Shown piece after piece: positions 52,817-61,529 of a DNA stretch of 64,000 bases. Both the position numbers and the translations under genes were made by a program. The stretch comes from Promethearchaeota archaeon (GTDB lineage: Archaea; Asgardarchaeota; Lokiarchaeia; Sigynarchaeales; SOKP01), in contig JAHLWT010000174.1 of assembly GCA_019057775.1 (NCBI GenBank), positions 22,162 to 86,161 of the forward strand, given 5' to 3'. The notes beneath the pieces were generated by a model. That model saw only the letters and a list, made by a program, of their open reading frames with translations. It searched no databases and had not been told where the DNA came from. The first letter of the stretch is position 1, and each line of letters begins with the position of its first letter.

Positions 52817-55308
52817 GGACCTGTTTTAGAAATGATAATTTCTCTTATCTCCTCTGGAGTACCTTTTGCAATCACTTCACCGCCTTTAGGACCACCTTCA
52901 GGTCCTAATTCAATAATGTAATCAGTAAAGGATAGAATGTCAGGGTCATGCTCTATAATAATCACACTATTTCCTTCTTGGATTAATTGTTCTAATAGTT
53001 CCATTAATTTCCTGACATCATAAAAAGATAATCCAATCGTAGGTTCATCTAAAATATAAAGAGATTTTGATTTTCGAGCACGTCCCAGTTCTTTTGCGAG
53101 CTTTATTCGTTGTGCTTCTCCTCCACTGAGGGTAGGAGCTGGTTGACCTAAGGTGATATATCCCATTCCTATTTCTTCAAGAATTTTAAGAATTTTGACA
53201 ATACTCGGTTGTGATTTAAATAAATCTAGCGCCTCGGAAACAGTTAGGTTTAACACATCTGCGATTGTTTTTCCTTTATGTTTTATTTCTAAAATTTCTG
53301 GTTTATATCTCTGGCCTTTACATTCTTTGCATGGTATTGTTATTGCACTTAAGAATGATACTTGAATATCCTTTATTCCATCTCCTTTACAAATTGGACA
53401 CCTACCTCTATCCGAATTGAAAGAAAAGTGCCCCGCTGCGAATTTCTTTTTTTTGGCTTCGGGGAGTTTGGCAAAGACGTTTCTTATTTTATCCCAAATG
53501 CCAATATATGAGATTGGCATAGATCTTCTTGTCCTCCCTATAGGTCTTTGATTCACAACAATAACCTCATCAATATTTTCCCAACCATGTATGGATCCAG
53601 TAAATTCTAAAAGATCCTCTCCATTCCCAATTTCCTCCTCAGATTCTTGAGTTGTTTTACCTTTTTTTACGGCTTCCCGCGTAAAATGCGGTTTTAGTAA
53701 TGGAACGAGTGTATCCTGAATTAATGAACTCTTACCTGAACCGGACACCCCACATATGCCAACCATCATTCCTAATGGGATTTTAACTGAGATATTCTTG
53801 AGATTGTTAGTGCTAACATTCCTGATTGATAGATATTTAGTATCTTTATTGATTTTTCTACGGTCTTTTAATGATTTCTCTGGCAATGCTATTTTTCCGG
53901 CCATAAATTGACCCGTATGTGAATCTTTAACTTTCATGATATCTTCAAGTTTACCATGAAATACTATCTCCCCTCCTTTAGTACCAGCATCTGGGCCAAT
54001 ATCAATGATCTCATCCGCTATTTCTATAAACCGTTTATCATGTTCAACAACAATTACAGTATTACCTTGTTCTTTTAGTTTAATCAGTAGTTGAATCAAA
54101 GATTCTTTCTCTTTTTCGTGTAAACTCATACTTGGTTCATCAAGAATATATATGAGAGAATCGATCCCTGCATCTAAATGCGTCATAAGTGCTAATCTTT
54201 GCTGTTCTCCGCCACTAAGAGTGGGAAGAGTTCGATTGAGATGCATGTAAGATAACCCAACGTTTACCATATTTTGGAGGCGTTTGAGAATTTTATCAAT
54301 CAATGCTTTCCCTTGCTCCGTCCTTATTTCTTTAGCACTCAGATTTTCTATGAACTCAATTACATCATCTATTACCATCATAGCTAATTCTCCAATATGT
54401 TTTCCTGCGATTTTTATATCTCTTGCTTGATCATTAATTCTAAATCCTTGGCATTCATCGCATTTCTGTATAGTCATATAATTCTTGGTTATTTTATTTC
54501 TCCGATATGTACTTACGCTAGTATTCATGGCTCTCTCTAGGTGAGGGATAATCCCTTCATATACTCTTTGTTTCATAACTCCTGAGAAATTTTTAGACTC
54601 CATTCTAAATGGTAATTTTTTTCCTCCACTTCCGTTGAGATATACATTTCGAAACTTTTCTGGTAAGTCTTTATAGGGTGTATTTATATCAAAATCATAA
54701 AAATCCCCCAATTGTTCAACCCATCTAGTTTGATCAGCAAAACACGCAGATCCGGCCTTAGTTATCTCGACTAGGTTTCTATTATAGTCTTGTACTATTT
54801 TGTCTTCGGTGAAATGCATTGTATACCCCCTCCCTTTACACTCTAAACACATTCCTGAAGGCTCATTGAAAGAGAAATGTTTAATCTCCACACGATCTCT
54901 AACCAAACCACACAATTCACATTCTAAGTTCTCATCTACTGGGATCTTACAAATAGGACACATTAATTCACCTTCAATGGCATATAACATTCTAAGTAAG
55001 TTGTAAATTATTGTCTTAGTACCGATAGTTGATCTAGGATTGAATACTCTCGTGGTCCTCTGTTCTACTGCTACGGTTGGACTTAAGCCTTCAATTAAAT
55101 CGAACGGTTTTTCATCTTCTAATTTAGGGGGAAACCCAATTGCTTGTAGATATCGATTCATCCCTTCATCAAATATGATATCAAATGCTAGACTTGATTT
55201 ACCTGAACCTGATACACCAGTTATTAATGTTATTTTTTTTTTAGGGATCCTAACATTTATGTTTTTCAAATTATGAATCCTTGCCCCAACAATTTTAATT
55301 TCCTCCAT
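52804..55308 (-). CDS. UvrA-like ABC ATPase lacking the UvrB-binding domain
   Basis: 834 residues (UvrA is usually 930-950). Two ABC modules: Walker A GVSGSGKSSLAFD at 31-43 and GVSGSGKSSLIQD in the second half; signatures LSGGEQQRLALMTHL and LSGGEAQRIKLAKEL; Walker B YILDEPSMSLHE and YILDEPTIGLSF. The zinc parts remain (CPICKIPVDENLECELCG, GMCLECKGRG, RCPICKGDG, PCKECKGQR). Between the first zinc pairs only about 30 residues remain, so the ~120-residue UvrB-binding domain is missing. This is the class II/III type of UvrA, of unclear role (DNA binding, drug resistance). No uvrB/C nearby. Confidence 0.9.
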   Translation of the reverse strand: MEEIKIVGARIHNLKNINVRIPKKKITLITGVSGSGKSSLAFDIIFDEGMNRYLQAIGFPPKLEDEKPFDLIEGLSPTVAVEQRTTRVFNPRSTIGTKTIIYNLLRMLYAIEGELMCPICKIPVDENLECELCGLVRDRVEIKHFSFNEPSGMCLECKGRGYTMHFTEDKIVQDYNRNLVEITKAGSACFADQTRWVEQLGDFYDFDINTPYKDLPEKFRNVYLNGSGGKKLPFRMESKNFSGVMKQRVYEGIIPHLERAMNTSVSTYRRNKITKNYMTIQKCDECQGFRINDQARDIKIAGKHIGELAMMVIDDVIEFIENLSAKEIRTEQGKALIDKILKRLQNMVNVGLSYMHLNRTLPTLSGGEQQRLALMTHLDAGIDSLIYILDEPSMSLHEKEKESLIQLLIKLKEQGNTVIVVEHDKRFIEIADEIIDIGPDAGTKGGEIVFHGKLEDIMKVKDSHTGQFMAGKIALPEKSLKDRRKINKDTKYLSIRNVSTNNLKNISVKIPLGMMVGICGVSGSGKSSLIQDTLVPLLKPHFTREAVKKGKTTQESEEEIGNGEDLLEFTGSIHGWENIDEVIVVNQRPIGRTRRSMPISYIGIWDKIRNVFAKLPEAKKKKFAAGHFSFNSDRGRCPICKGDGIKDIQVSFLSAITIPCKECKGQRYKPEILEIKHKGKTIADVLNLTVSEALDLFKSQPSIVKILKILEEIGMGYITLGQPAPTLSGGEAQRIKLAKELGRARKSKSLYILDEPTIGLSFYDVRKLMELLEQLIQEGNSVIIIEHDPDILSFTDYIIELGPEGGPKGGEVIAKGTPEEIREIIISKTGPYLS

Positions 55309-55322
55309 TTTTTTTCCTCTCT

Positions 55323-55757
55323 CTATTTCTTATTTGGATTTAGTTTATTACCACAATCATAGCATTCCGCATCGTGAACGCAAATTTCGCCCTCACATTG
55401 AGGGCATGTGTAGAGCTTCTTTTGCTCTCGAAGCCATTTTTCGACTCCGATTTCTTCAATTCTTTTTAGGTTATTAATCATATTCACAGAATACTTTTCT
55501 TGATAGTGGGTATCTATTTTTTGTAGCTTTTGACAAGGAAATTTTTCACACTCATAACAAAATTCATATTCATTTTTTCTTAGTGCTGGACAATCTCTCC
55601 TTATGAAAGCACAATTTTTATTTCGAATTCTACAACCTTTACAACCTATTTTGTACCCCCTTTTCTCCAATAAATCTTTTTTCCAGAGAAGGTACTGCCG
55701 ACAGGCACCGCAATATATGCCACATGGTGCCGCTAAATTCTTATCCACTTTTTTCAC
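55323..55757 (-). CDS. DUF3795 cysteine-rich protein
   Basis: 144 residues with 16 Cys: NLAAPCGIYCGACRQYL, KIGCKGCRIRNKNCAFIRRDCPA, FCYECEKFPCQKL. This is the DUF3795 arrangement, likely Fe-S or zinc binding. A second, C-terminal zinc ribbon follows (YTCPQCEGEICVHDAECYDCGNKL region), not always present in the family. Three bases separate it from the BtrH-like gene on the same strand. Function unknown. Confidence 0.85.
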   Translation of the reverse strand: MKKVDKNLAAPCGIYCGACRQYLLWKKDLLEKRGYKIGCKGCRIRNKNCAFIRRDCPALRKNEYEFCYECEKFPCQKLQKIDTHYQEKYSVNMINNLKRIEEIGVEKWLREQKKLYTCPQCEGEICVHDAECYDCGNKLNPNKK

Positions 55758-55760
55758 CTT

Positions 55761-56900
55761 CTAAATTTTTATTTTTGAAAGTCTTTTAAATAAGTCCTCT
55801 TCCTTGGAGAGGATGTGTAACGCATTTTCATGAAGATCTTTCAAATCTACGTGGTTTAAGCAATCATCTTTATGTTCATTTGCAGCTTTTAACAAAGAAT
55901 CAGCAATTTCTGTGAAACTATGAGCTGAGTCTTCTACAATCGGAATGCATTCCTCTATAATTTTAAATTCTTCTGCATTCCATTGTCTTGACCCAACCTT
56001 TAGCTCAGGTAAGATGAGTAATTCTTCAAGAAAGCCTTGATATAAATTCCTAAAAGCCCCACCTCCCGTCCCCCAAGTTTCAATATATCCATGAATTAAC
56101 TCAAACATTATCCGAGCAGTCGATACTTCCTTTCCTGTAGCATCTTTCGCCTTTCCTTCTAAGACATCCTTCCACTCAAGAATGGAATTGGCGAATTGCT
56201 TTAATCCCTGAATCCCTAAGCTACTTACCGAGGGTCTTAGCATGTTATTTACCACTTCTTTAATAGCAAGCTTGACTCCTGCAGCTAATGGCGGACGCTT
56301 TCCATCTGAACGTCTCATCATTGAGTATTGAGCGTTATTTGGCCACATGAATTTAGGACCATGTTTAGAGCTACGACATTTTTTAAGAAGATCTATGGGG
56401 ACTTCTTGAAATCCTTCAAAATCCGAGTCTCCAACATAAGCTATAGCTCTTTCTTCATCATATCCAGCAAGGGTTATCGCGTGACCTCCGAAATGAATTT
56501 CCCCTTCCGCTTCGAAATATGATAAATACCCTAAATCAACCTTGAGGATTAATGGAACATTTTGGTTTAGCAATTTTTTTGACTCTTCCCACGCCTTATC
56601 TGCACTAGTAAATGACTGCTTCCTTAGAGAAATCCCAAGTAATCGGCAAGCTAATGAATTTGGTTCTATAGTTCCTTGCTTCCCTCCTAAAAAAAAGGGA
56701 ATGTCTGATTCGGGAATGAAAGAGACCTTATTTGTAGTGTCAAAAAATCCAAATCCCATTGTGGCATCAAGCCCAAAGACCATTGCTTCTGACATGGGAA
56801 ATCCATAAAATTCGAACATGTCTCTCATTGATGATGATTCACAGTGATGTCCTACCTTATGCTCAAAATTATTAATTTTATGCCTTAAGACCAGCTTCAC
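55761..56900 (-). CDS. BtrH N-terminal-domain/DUF4872 protein
   Basis: 379 residues. The N-terminal ~190 match the BtrH-like (papain-like-fold) domain: KVGHHCESSSMRDMFEFYGF with the Cys, FGLDATMGFGFF, LILKVDLGYLSYF, HFGGHAITLAGYDE with the His, VGDSDFEGFQEVP. The C-terminal part is DUF4872-like. BtrH transfers an acyl group from an acyl carrier protein in butirosin synthesis; in archaea the substrate is unknown. The start overlaps the PadR regulator end by 23 bases, so the two are translationally coupled. Confidence 0.85.
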   Translation of the reverse strand: MKLVLRHKINNFEHKVGHHCESSSMRDMFEFYGFPMSEAMVFGLDATMGFGFFDTTNKVSFIPESDIPFFLGGKQGTIEPNSLACRLLGISLRKQSFTSADKAWEESKKLLNQNVPLILKVDLGYLSYFEAEGEIHFGGHAITLAGYDEERAIAYVGDSDFEGFQEVPIDLLKKCRSSKHGPKFMWPNNAQYSMMRRSDGKRPPLAAGVKLAIKEVVNNMLRPSVSSLGIQGLKQFANSILEWKDVLEGKAKDATGKEVSTARIMFELIHGYIETWGTGGGAFRNLYQGFLEELLILPELKVGSRQWNAEEFKIIEECIPIVEDSAHSFTEIADSLLKAANEHKDDCLNHVDLKDLHENALHILSKEEDLFKRLSKIKI

Positions 56901-57450
56901 CTTTCCCCTCTTTTATTTCTTCTAATACCCATTCTAAGAATTCAATATCCGTTTCCAAAATTTTAATTGGATGCAAAAAGAGTCCCCTAACATTTAAAGG
57001 CATTCTAGAGTTTTCAATTAACATTTGTTCTAACTCTTTTTTATTCTTTTGAATTTTGTTTAATGAATTAGTAATTGCTTCAATTTGTTCTTCTTGAGAC
57101 AGTACGGGAAGCATAGAAAACGCCATATAAAAATCTTGGTCGTTCTTACCTACAAAATCATTAAGAATTCTATATATCTGGTTTTTAAGAACAATCTCTC
57201 CTTTAGGTGTGATTTGATACATTTTCACCATTCTATTATCTTCCTCTTCCACCCATGAGTCAACTAAGTCTTTTTCTTTTAAATTCTTCAAGACACCATA
57301 AATTGAGGATTTACCGATAGCTGTCCATTCTCTCATTCCTCTTTTCTCAATTCTTTCATCAACATCCTTTCCATGACATGGATGTTCTGCGACTAAACCT
57401 AGAACCGCAAAAGCGACATGACTTAATCCAAAGTTTTCTTCATCTGACAT
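56878..57450 (-). CDS. PadR-family transcription regulator
   Basis: 190 residues. The winged helix is typical: LSHVAFAVLGLVAEHPCHGK, KSSIYGVLKNLKEKDLVDSW and KMYQITPKGEIVLKNQI. The C-terminal helices form the PadR dimerisation domain. It overlaps the start of the BtrH-like gene by 23 bases and probably controls this unit (PadR, BtrH-like, DUF3795, perhaps uvrA-like). The start is ATG 57450. Confidence 0.9.
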   Translation of the reverse strand: MSDEENFGLSHVAFAVLGLVAEHPCHGKDVDERIEKRGMREWTAIGKSSIYGVLKNLKEKDLVDSWVEEEDNRMVKMYQITPKGEIVLKNQIYRILNDFVGKNDQDFYMAFSMLPVLSQEEQIEAITNSLNKIQKNKKELEQMLIENSRMPLNVRGLFLHPIKILETDIEFLEWVLEEIKEGKGEAGLKA

Positions 57451-57619
57451 TTTCCTTAGTTTTTGTTTTATAAATAATTTGATTATGTAATAAGACCATT
57501 ATGATACAAGAATGATATGAATATAGAATTTATAAATCTTTTGATCTTTATTATTAAATTTATAGAATAGAAGATAATTGATCTTATAACTTACAATATC
57601 AAAAACGAGACATATTAAA

Positions 57620-58075
57620 ATGGTTGATTTATATGGATGGATATTTTTCATCTCGGGAGTTATTTTTTTCATTTCAATTATAGGTGTATTCATTTCTGTT
57701 GCCAGAGAAAAAGAAAAATACTTGAGGGGCATTGGGATAATAATGACTTCATTAATAATTCCTTTAGTTATTGTTTTCATAGATTACTTAGTGATAGGAC
57801 AAGAATTAATGAGATATATTTATATTGTTATAATTATCGCTTATCTCATTGTTGAGTTATTATTGGATTTCATTTTAAAGATTGAATTTAGAGATAAAAC
57901 ACGTACTCATGTACCCTATATTATTTTGGAATATACGGCGTGTTTTGCTTTTATATTCAATACTATTAAGATTGATGAAATACTGGGATGGGTTGTCTCA
58001 ATATGTTTCTGGGTGATGCTTGCCACGTTAATTTACCTTATAATCACAAAAAAGAAAAAAGAAAAGAAACTATAA
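57620..58075 (+). CDS. Five-TM membrane protein
   Basis: 151 residues with five hydrophobic helices (about 5-28, 40-60, 67-88, 102-118, 120-142) and a basic C-terminus KKKKEKKL, so the end is inside. No family recognised. Its last codons and stop (58048-58075) are repeated 1036 bases later beyond the broken phosphoesterase gene. Starts on ATG 57620 in a divergent promoter region shared with the PadR gene. Confidence 0.7.
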   Translation: MVDLYGWIFFISGVIFFISIIGVFISVAREKEKYLRGIGIIMTSLIIPLVIVFIDYLVIGQELMRYIYIVIIIAYLIVELLLDFILKIEFRDKTRTHVPYIILEYTACFAFIFNTIKIDEILGWVVSICFWVMLATLIYLIITKKKKEKKL

Positions 58076-58097
58076 TTCAAGGAATTGAAATTTTAAT
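58048..58097. repeat. 50-bp imperfect direct repeat, copy 1 (3' end of the membrane-protein gene)
   Basis: Matches 59084-59133 at 47 of 50 positions (offset 1036). It comprises the last codons (K-rich), the stop TAA and 22 bases beyond. The first 27 bases are A-rich low complexity, but identity continues past them. Confidence 0.8.
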
Positions 58098-58224
58098 TAA
58101 TAAATCTTTTTAATAATAATTGAAGAAACAGGAGATCCTTTAACATTATGGAATTAAGGAAACCAATGAATAATGATGAAATCAGGAGATTGTTTAGTTA
58201 GTTATGAACAAGTACAGGGAGATT

Positions 58225-58975
58225 TCAAAATATTTCTATTTTAAATCTGTCAATTTCTTTTTCATCAATATCTTTTACTAAAACACTTATATTTGTTAGC
58301 TCAATGGAAATCACTAAATAATGGTATTTCGTCTCATGCTTTATTAATTGAATTCTATAATTCTTTAATTCTGTTAAAGGAGCACCACCTCCAGCAGATA
58401 CTATATAAGTTATTCCATTTTCATGCAATCGTTCATAATTATGATAATGAGAACTGATGAATAATTTTACATTAAATTCTTTAAATAATGGTTCTAATTG
58501 TTCTATTAAATGTTTCCTTACACCACCATTAGCACCACTATAAAGGGGTTTATGAGCAAAAATAATTTTCCGTTTATAATCATGATGATTTTTTAAATCT
58601 CCCAATAACCATTCATATTGTTTTTTATCTAGGATTCCACTATTATCATCGAGTATTACCAAATGAGCAAATCCATAATTAATTGAATAATAAGTATGCT
58701 TTAAGTTAAAAAATTTTCTAAAAAAAAGTTTGTTATCATGATTTCCTCTATGTATAAAAGAATGGAACTTGAATATTTACGTACTCTAAATCTCTAAAAT
58801 AAGATTTCCAAGCCAAACTCCATAAAACTATGTCTCCAACATGCAAAATAAAATCCTTCTGTTCTTTTTGAATCTTTTTTAGTAATTTCCTATGGATTTG
58901 ATTTTTCTTAAAACCTGTATTTCGATTATCGCTATACACAATAAATTTCTTACTTTCTGGTTTTATGGTGAACAT
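58225..58975 (-). pseudogene. Calcineurin-like metallophosphoesterase, split by a +1 frameshift
   Basis: Two minus-strand frames make one enzyme. The first (58975-58748) has FIVYSDNRNTGFKKNQIHRK (D-x-N/R) and ILHVGDIV (GD), and ends at FFYT. The second resumes with GNHDNKLFFRKFFNLKHTYY (the GNHD motif) in a frame that runs into VILDDNSG and on to 58225, with the family's second half: IIFAHKPLYSG and SSHYHNYERL. Between ACA (58751-58753) and GGA (58744-58746) are four bases instead of three. With one base removed the reading is complete. The metal residues are conserved, so inactivation (if real) is recent. Flanked by direct repeats. Confidence 0.85.
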
Positions 58976-59083
58976 TGTTAATCTAGATTTGAAGCTCGAT
59001 TTAATAAAATTTTTCCTTGTTTGATAAATCTATATTTATTAGAAAATAAATTAGATTTGATGATTATTGTGTTAAAATTTAAT

Positions 59084-59133
59084 AAAAAAGAAAAAAGAAA
59101 AGAAACTATAAATCAAAGAATTGAAATTATAAT
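59084..59133. repeat. 50-bp imperfect direct repeat, copy 2
   Basis: Copy of 58048-58097 (47 of 50 identical), containing the tail of the membrane-protein gene but no gene. It brackets the broken phosphoesterase gene with copy 1 and runs up to 20 bases before the polyamine synthase ATG. Confidence 0.8.
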
Positions 59134-59151
59134 AGTTCAAACAATGAGATA

Positions 59152-60576
59152 ATGGTTGAAGATGTAGAAGAAATACTCACATTAGTTGCTGAAAAAGCAC
59201 AGCTATCTGAGGGCATCGAAGGTGTTCGTTCGATCTTATTAATAATGTATCGTTTTCCTTCACTTAAAAATAAAATAGTATCTCAAAAAACAGGAATTGC
59301 TATTCCTGCTCTTGCTGCTGTGAGAAGTGAATTGGTAAAAGCCGGAATTATAGAGAAAAGGAATTTACTTGGTGAAAAAGGAAGAGAATGGGTAAGATCA
59401 AAGTTAAATCTACGCTTTGAGTATGATCCAGTCCCTGGAAACTTTGACAGTATCATACGAGAATTACCTGAAGAATTTTATTATTTAAATGATATAAAGA
59501 GTTATCTCGATAATCGACCATCACCAGAATTTGCTCTTGATCAATCTCATGCAGACTTCTCAACAGTATTAAAAAAGACACTGTATTTAGTAAAAAAAGG
59601 AGACATTGAGGGAAGGCGAATTATTTTTTTAGGCGATGATGATTTTATTTCATTGGCGGTAGGATTGACAAAATTAGCAAATGAAATCACAGTCGTGGAT
59701 ATAGACGATAGAGTTTTAAATTTTCTTTCAAATACCGCAAGGAAACTATCTTTAAAGAATTTTAATGTTCTACATCATGATTTAAGAGAACCTATCCCTA
59801 AAAATGTCGTTAATAAATATGATATAGCTGTAATGGATCCACCCTATACTAATGAGGGTTTACGATTATTCTTAAAAAGAGCAAAACAAGTATTAAAATC
59901 AACTATTATTGTGGATGGTAGAAGCTATCCCATAATTGGAAAGAAATCTATTCTCAGTTTTGGGAATAAACCTCCAAATGAAATGCAAAAGCTGCAGTTA
60001 TCAATATTGGATCATGGATTTATAATTAATGAGATGTTACCTGATTTTAATCACTATGAGGGAGCAAGTATAATTGGTAAATTTAGTCACCTCTACTATT
60101 TACAATCAGTAATAAATCCCACCAGTATGTACAATTTTAGCCTTATTTCACATCCTATTTACACTTCAGAAGTGAAGTCTAAAATTAAGTCTCCATTTCT
60201 TCCTATTGGATACCACTTTATAGGTGAAATGCGTTTTATAAACCAAGAAATTCTTTTAGATAATGAAAAAATACAAAAAATATTTTTAGATTCTCTTATA
60301 TCTGCAGATTTAACGATTCTCGATATATATCATCATAATTACCAACCGTATGGATACAGTGCCATTGCAATATTGAAAACAAGTCATGCTGCGATTCATA
60401 CATGGCCAGAACACGGATATCTTAGTATTGATATTTTTATATGTGATGAAAAGTCTAAAGGATTGAAAGTTATCGAATTCCTAAAAAATAAATTTGAACC
60501 AGAAAAATCCGAATTCTTCTATCTAGAACGTGGAAATGAATCTATGTTGCGATATGAACCAATTGAAGTAAATTAA
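59152..60576 (+). CDS. Branched-chain polyamine synthase (BpsA) fused to S-adenosylmethionine decarboxylase
   Basis: 474 residues. The first ~335 are BpsA: winged helix (KNKIVSQKTGIAIPALAAVR), QSHADFSTVLKKTLYLVKKG, SAM-fold EGRRIIFLGDDDFISLAVGL, and the catalytic DPPYTNEGLRLFLKRAKQ. From about 340 follows a complete prokaryotic AdoMet decarboxylase: IGYHFIGEMRF, HHNYQPYGYSAIAILKTSHA then AIHTWPEHGYLSIDIFICDE. The pyruvoyl Ser sits in TSH (family ESH). So the decarboxylase supplies decarboxylated SAM to the aminopropyltransferase on the same chain. Branched polyamines are typical of thermophiles. ATG 59152. Confidence 0.9.
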   Translation: MVEDVEEILTLVAEKAQLSEGIEGVRSILLIMYRFPSLKNKIVSQKTGIAIPALAAVRSELVKAGIIEKRNLLGEKGREWVRSKLNLRFEYDPVPGNFDSIIRELPEEFYYLNDIKSYLDNRPSPEFALDQSHADFSTVLKKTLYLVKKGDIEGRRIIFLGDDDFISLAVGLTKLANEITVVDIDDRVLNFLSNTARKLSLKNFNVLHHDLREPIPKNVVNKYDIAVMDPPYTNEGLRLFLKRAKQVLKSTIIVDGRSYPIIGKKSILSFGNKPPNEMQKLQLSILDHGFIINEMLPDFNHYEGASIIGKFSHLYYLQSVINPTSMYNFSLISHPIYTSEVKSKIKSPFLPIGYHFIGEMRFINQEILLDNEKIQKIFLDSLISADLTILDIYHHNYQPYGYSAIAILKTSHAAIHTWPEHGYLSIDIFICDEKSKGLKVIEFLKNKFEPEKSEFFYLERGNESMLRYEPIEVN

Positions 60577-60689
60577 AACATTATTCAATTCAAAATGTAA
60601 AGGAGTTTTATATTCTCTCTGTATTATCATCCTTTTTAATTGAAACTGTAAATTTAACATTTAATTTCTTTAAAATTTAAAGGAAGTAT

Positions 60690-61388
60690 ATGAACGAATT
60701 ATTGAACTCACACTCCAGTCATATTGGGACGTTACGAGAAAGTTCGCTACATGCCACATTAAAGCAATGGTATAAAGAACCAGGAGACAAACTTGAAGAA
60801 CCCTTTGAAAATTATTTAATAGATATTATACGTAATGATCTTTTAATTGAAATCCAAACTAAAAATTTCTCTAGTATTAAAAAAAAGCTTGAAAATCTCA
60901 TTTCATATACTAAAGTTCTTTTAGTGCATCCCATTATAAAGGATAAATGGATTATTAGTCAGGATTTATTAGACTTTAATAGAATTCGAAAAAGGCTCTC
61001 TCCAAAACATTGTTCATTTGTAGATATTTTTGAAGAATTAATTAGGATTCCTTATCTAATTTCTAATTCAAATCTCATAATCGAGGTTTTGTTAGTTCAA
61101 ATAGAAGAAATTCGGATAAATGATGGAAGAGGAAGTTGGAGAAGAAGTGGTTGGAGCATTTACGACAAGAAATTAGTAGGGATATTAGGTAAAATGCAGT
61201 TTTGTAATCCTAAGGATTTTCTAAGGTTAATACCAAAAAGTTTGGAAACACCATTTACTAATTCTGATTTAGCATATTCACTCAAAAGACCATTAAGATT
61301 AGCTCGAAAAATGAGTTATTGTTTAAGGAAAATGGAATTAATTAGAGTTATTGGTAAAAAGGGAAAAGAATTTCTTTTCGATTTTTAA
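60690..61388 (+). CDS. PD-(D/E)XK-like conserved protein
   Basis: 232 residues. GTLRESSLHATLKQWYKEPG, then FENYLIDIIRNDLLIEIQTK (D ... E-x-Q, nuclease-like), SSIKKKLENLI and LVHPIIKDKWII. The C-terminal half carries GRGSWRRSGWSIYDKKLVGI and a winged-helix-like end. This arrangement is known from an uncharacterised family in bacteria and archaea; the D...ExQ pattern resembles the PD-(D/E)XK nuclease core. An AAAGGAAG site lies before ATG 60690. Function unknown. Confidence 0.72.
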   Translation: MNELLNSHSSHIGTLRESSLHATLKQWYKEPGDKLEEPFENYLIDIIRNDLLIEIQTKNFSSIKKKLENLISYTKVLLVHPIIKDKWIISQDLLDFNRIRKRLSPKHCSFVDIFEELIRIPYLISNSNLIIEVLLVQIEEIRINDGRGSWRRSGWSIYDKKLVGILGKMQFCNPKDFLRLIPKSLETPFTNSDLAYSLKRPLRLARKMSYCLRKMELIRVIGKKGKEFLFDF

Positions 61389-61529
61389 AATTCTAAACTG
61401 TTTTTAAAGTGTAATTATGTCAAGAAATATCGAAATTATTACAAAAATCACTTCTAATATAATTTGAAGAATAAGATTGATAAGAAAGTATTATTTATAT
61501 TACCAAAATCAATGTAGAGAGGATTTATC

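Noticed and set aside
57499..57780. 93-codon minus-strand frame
   Set aside because: It overlaps the divergent promoter and the start of the membrane-protein gene; composition is that of AT-rich non-coding DNA.
58225..58975. Programmed frameshift in the phosphoesterase gene
   Set aside because: No slippery heptamer or stimulatory structure at the site (ACATAGAGGA); decay or error is simpler.
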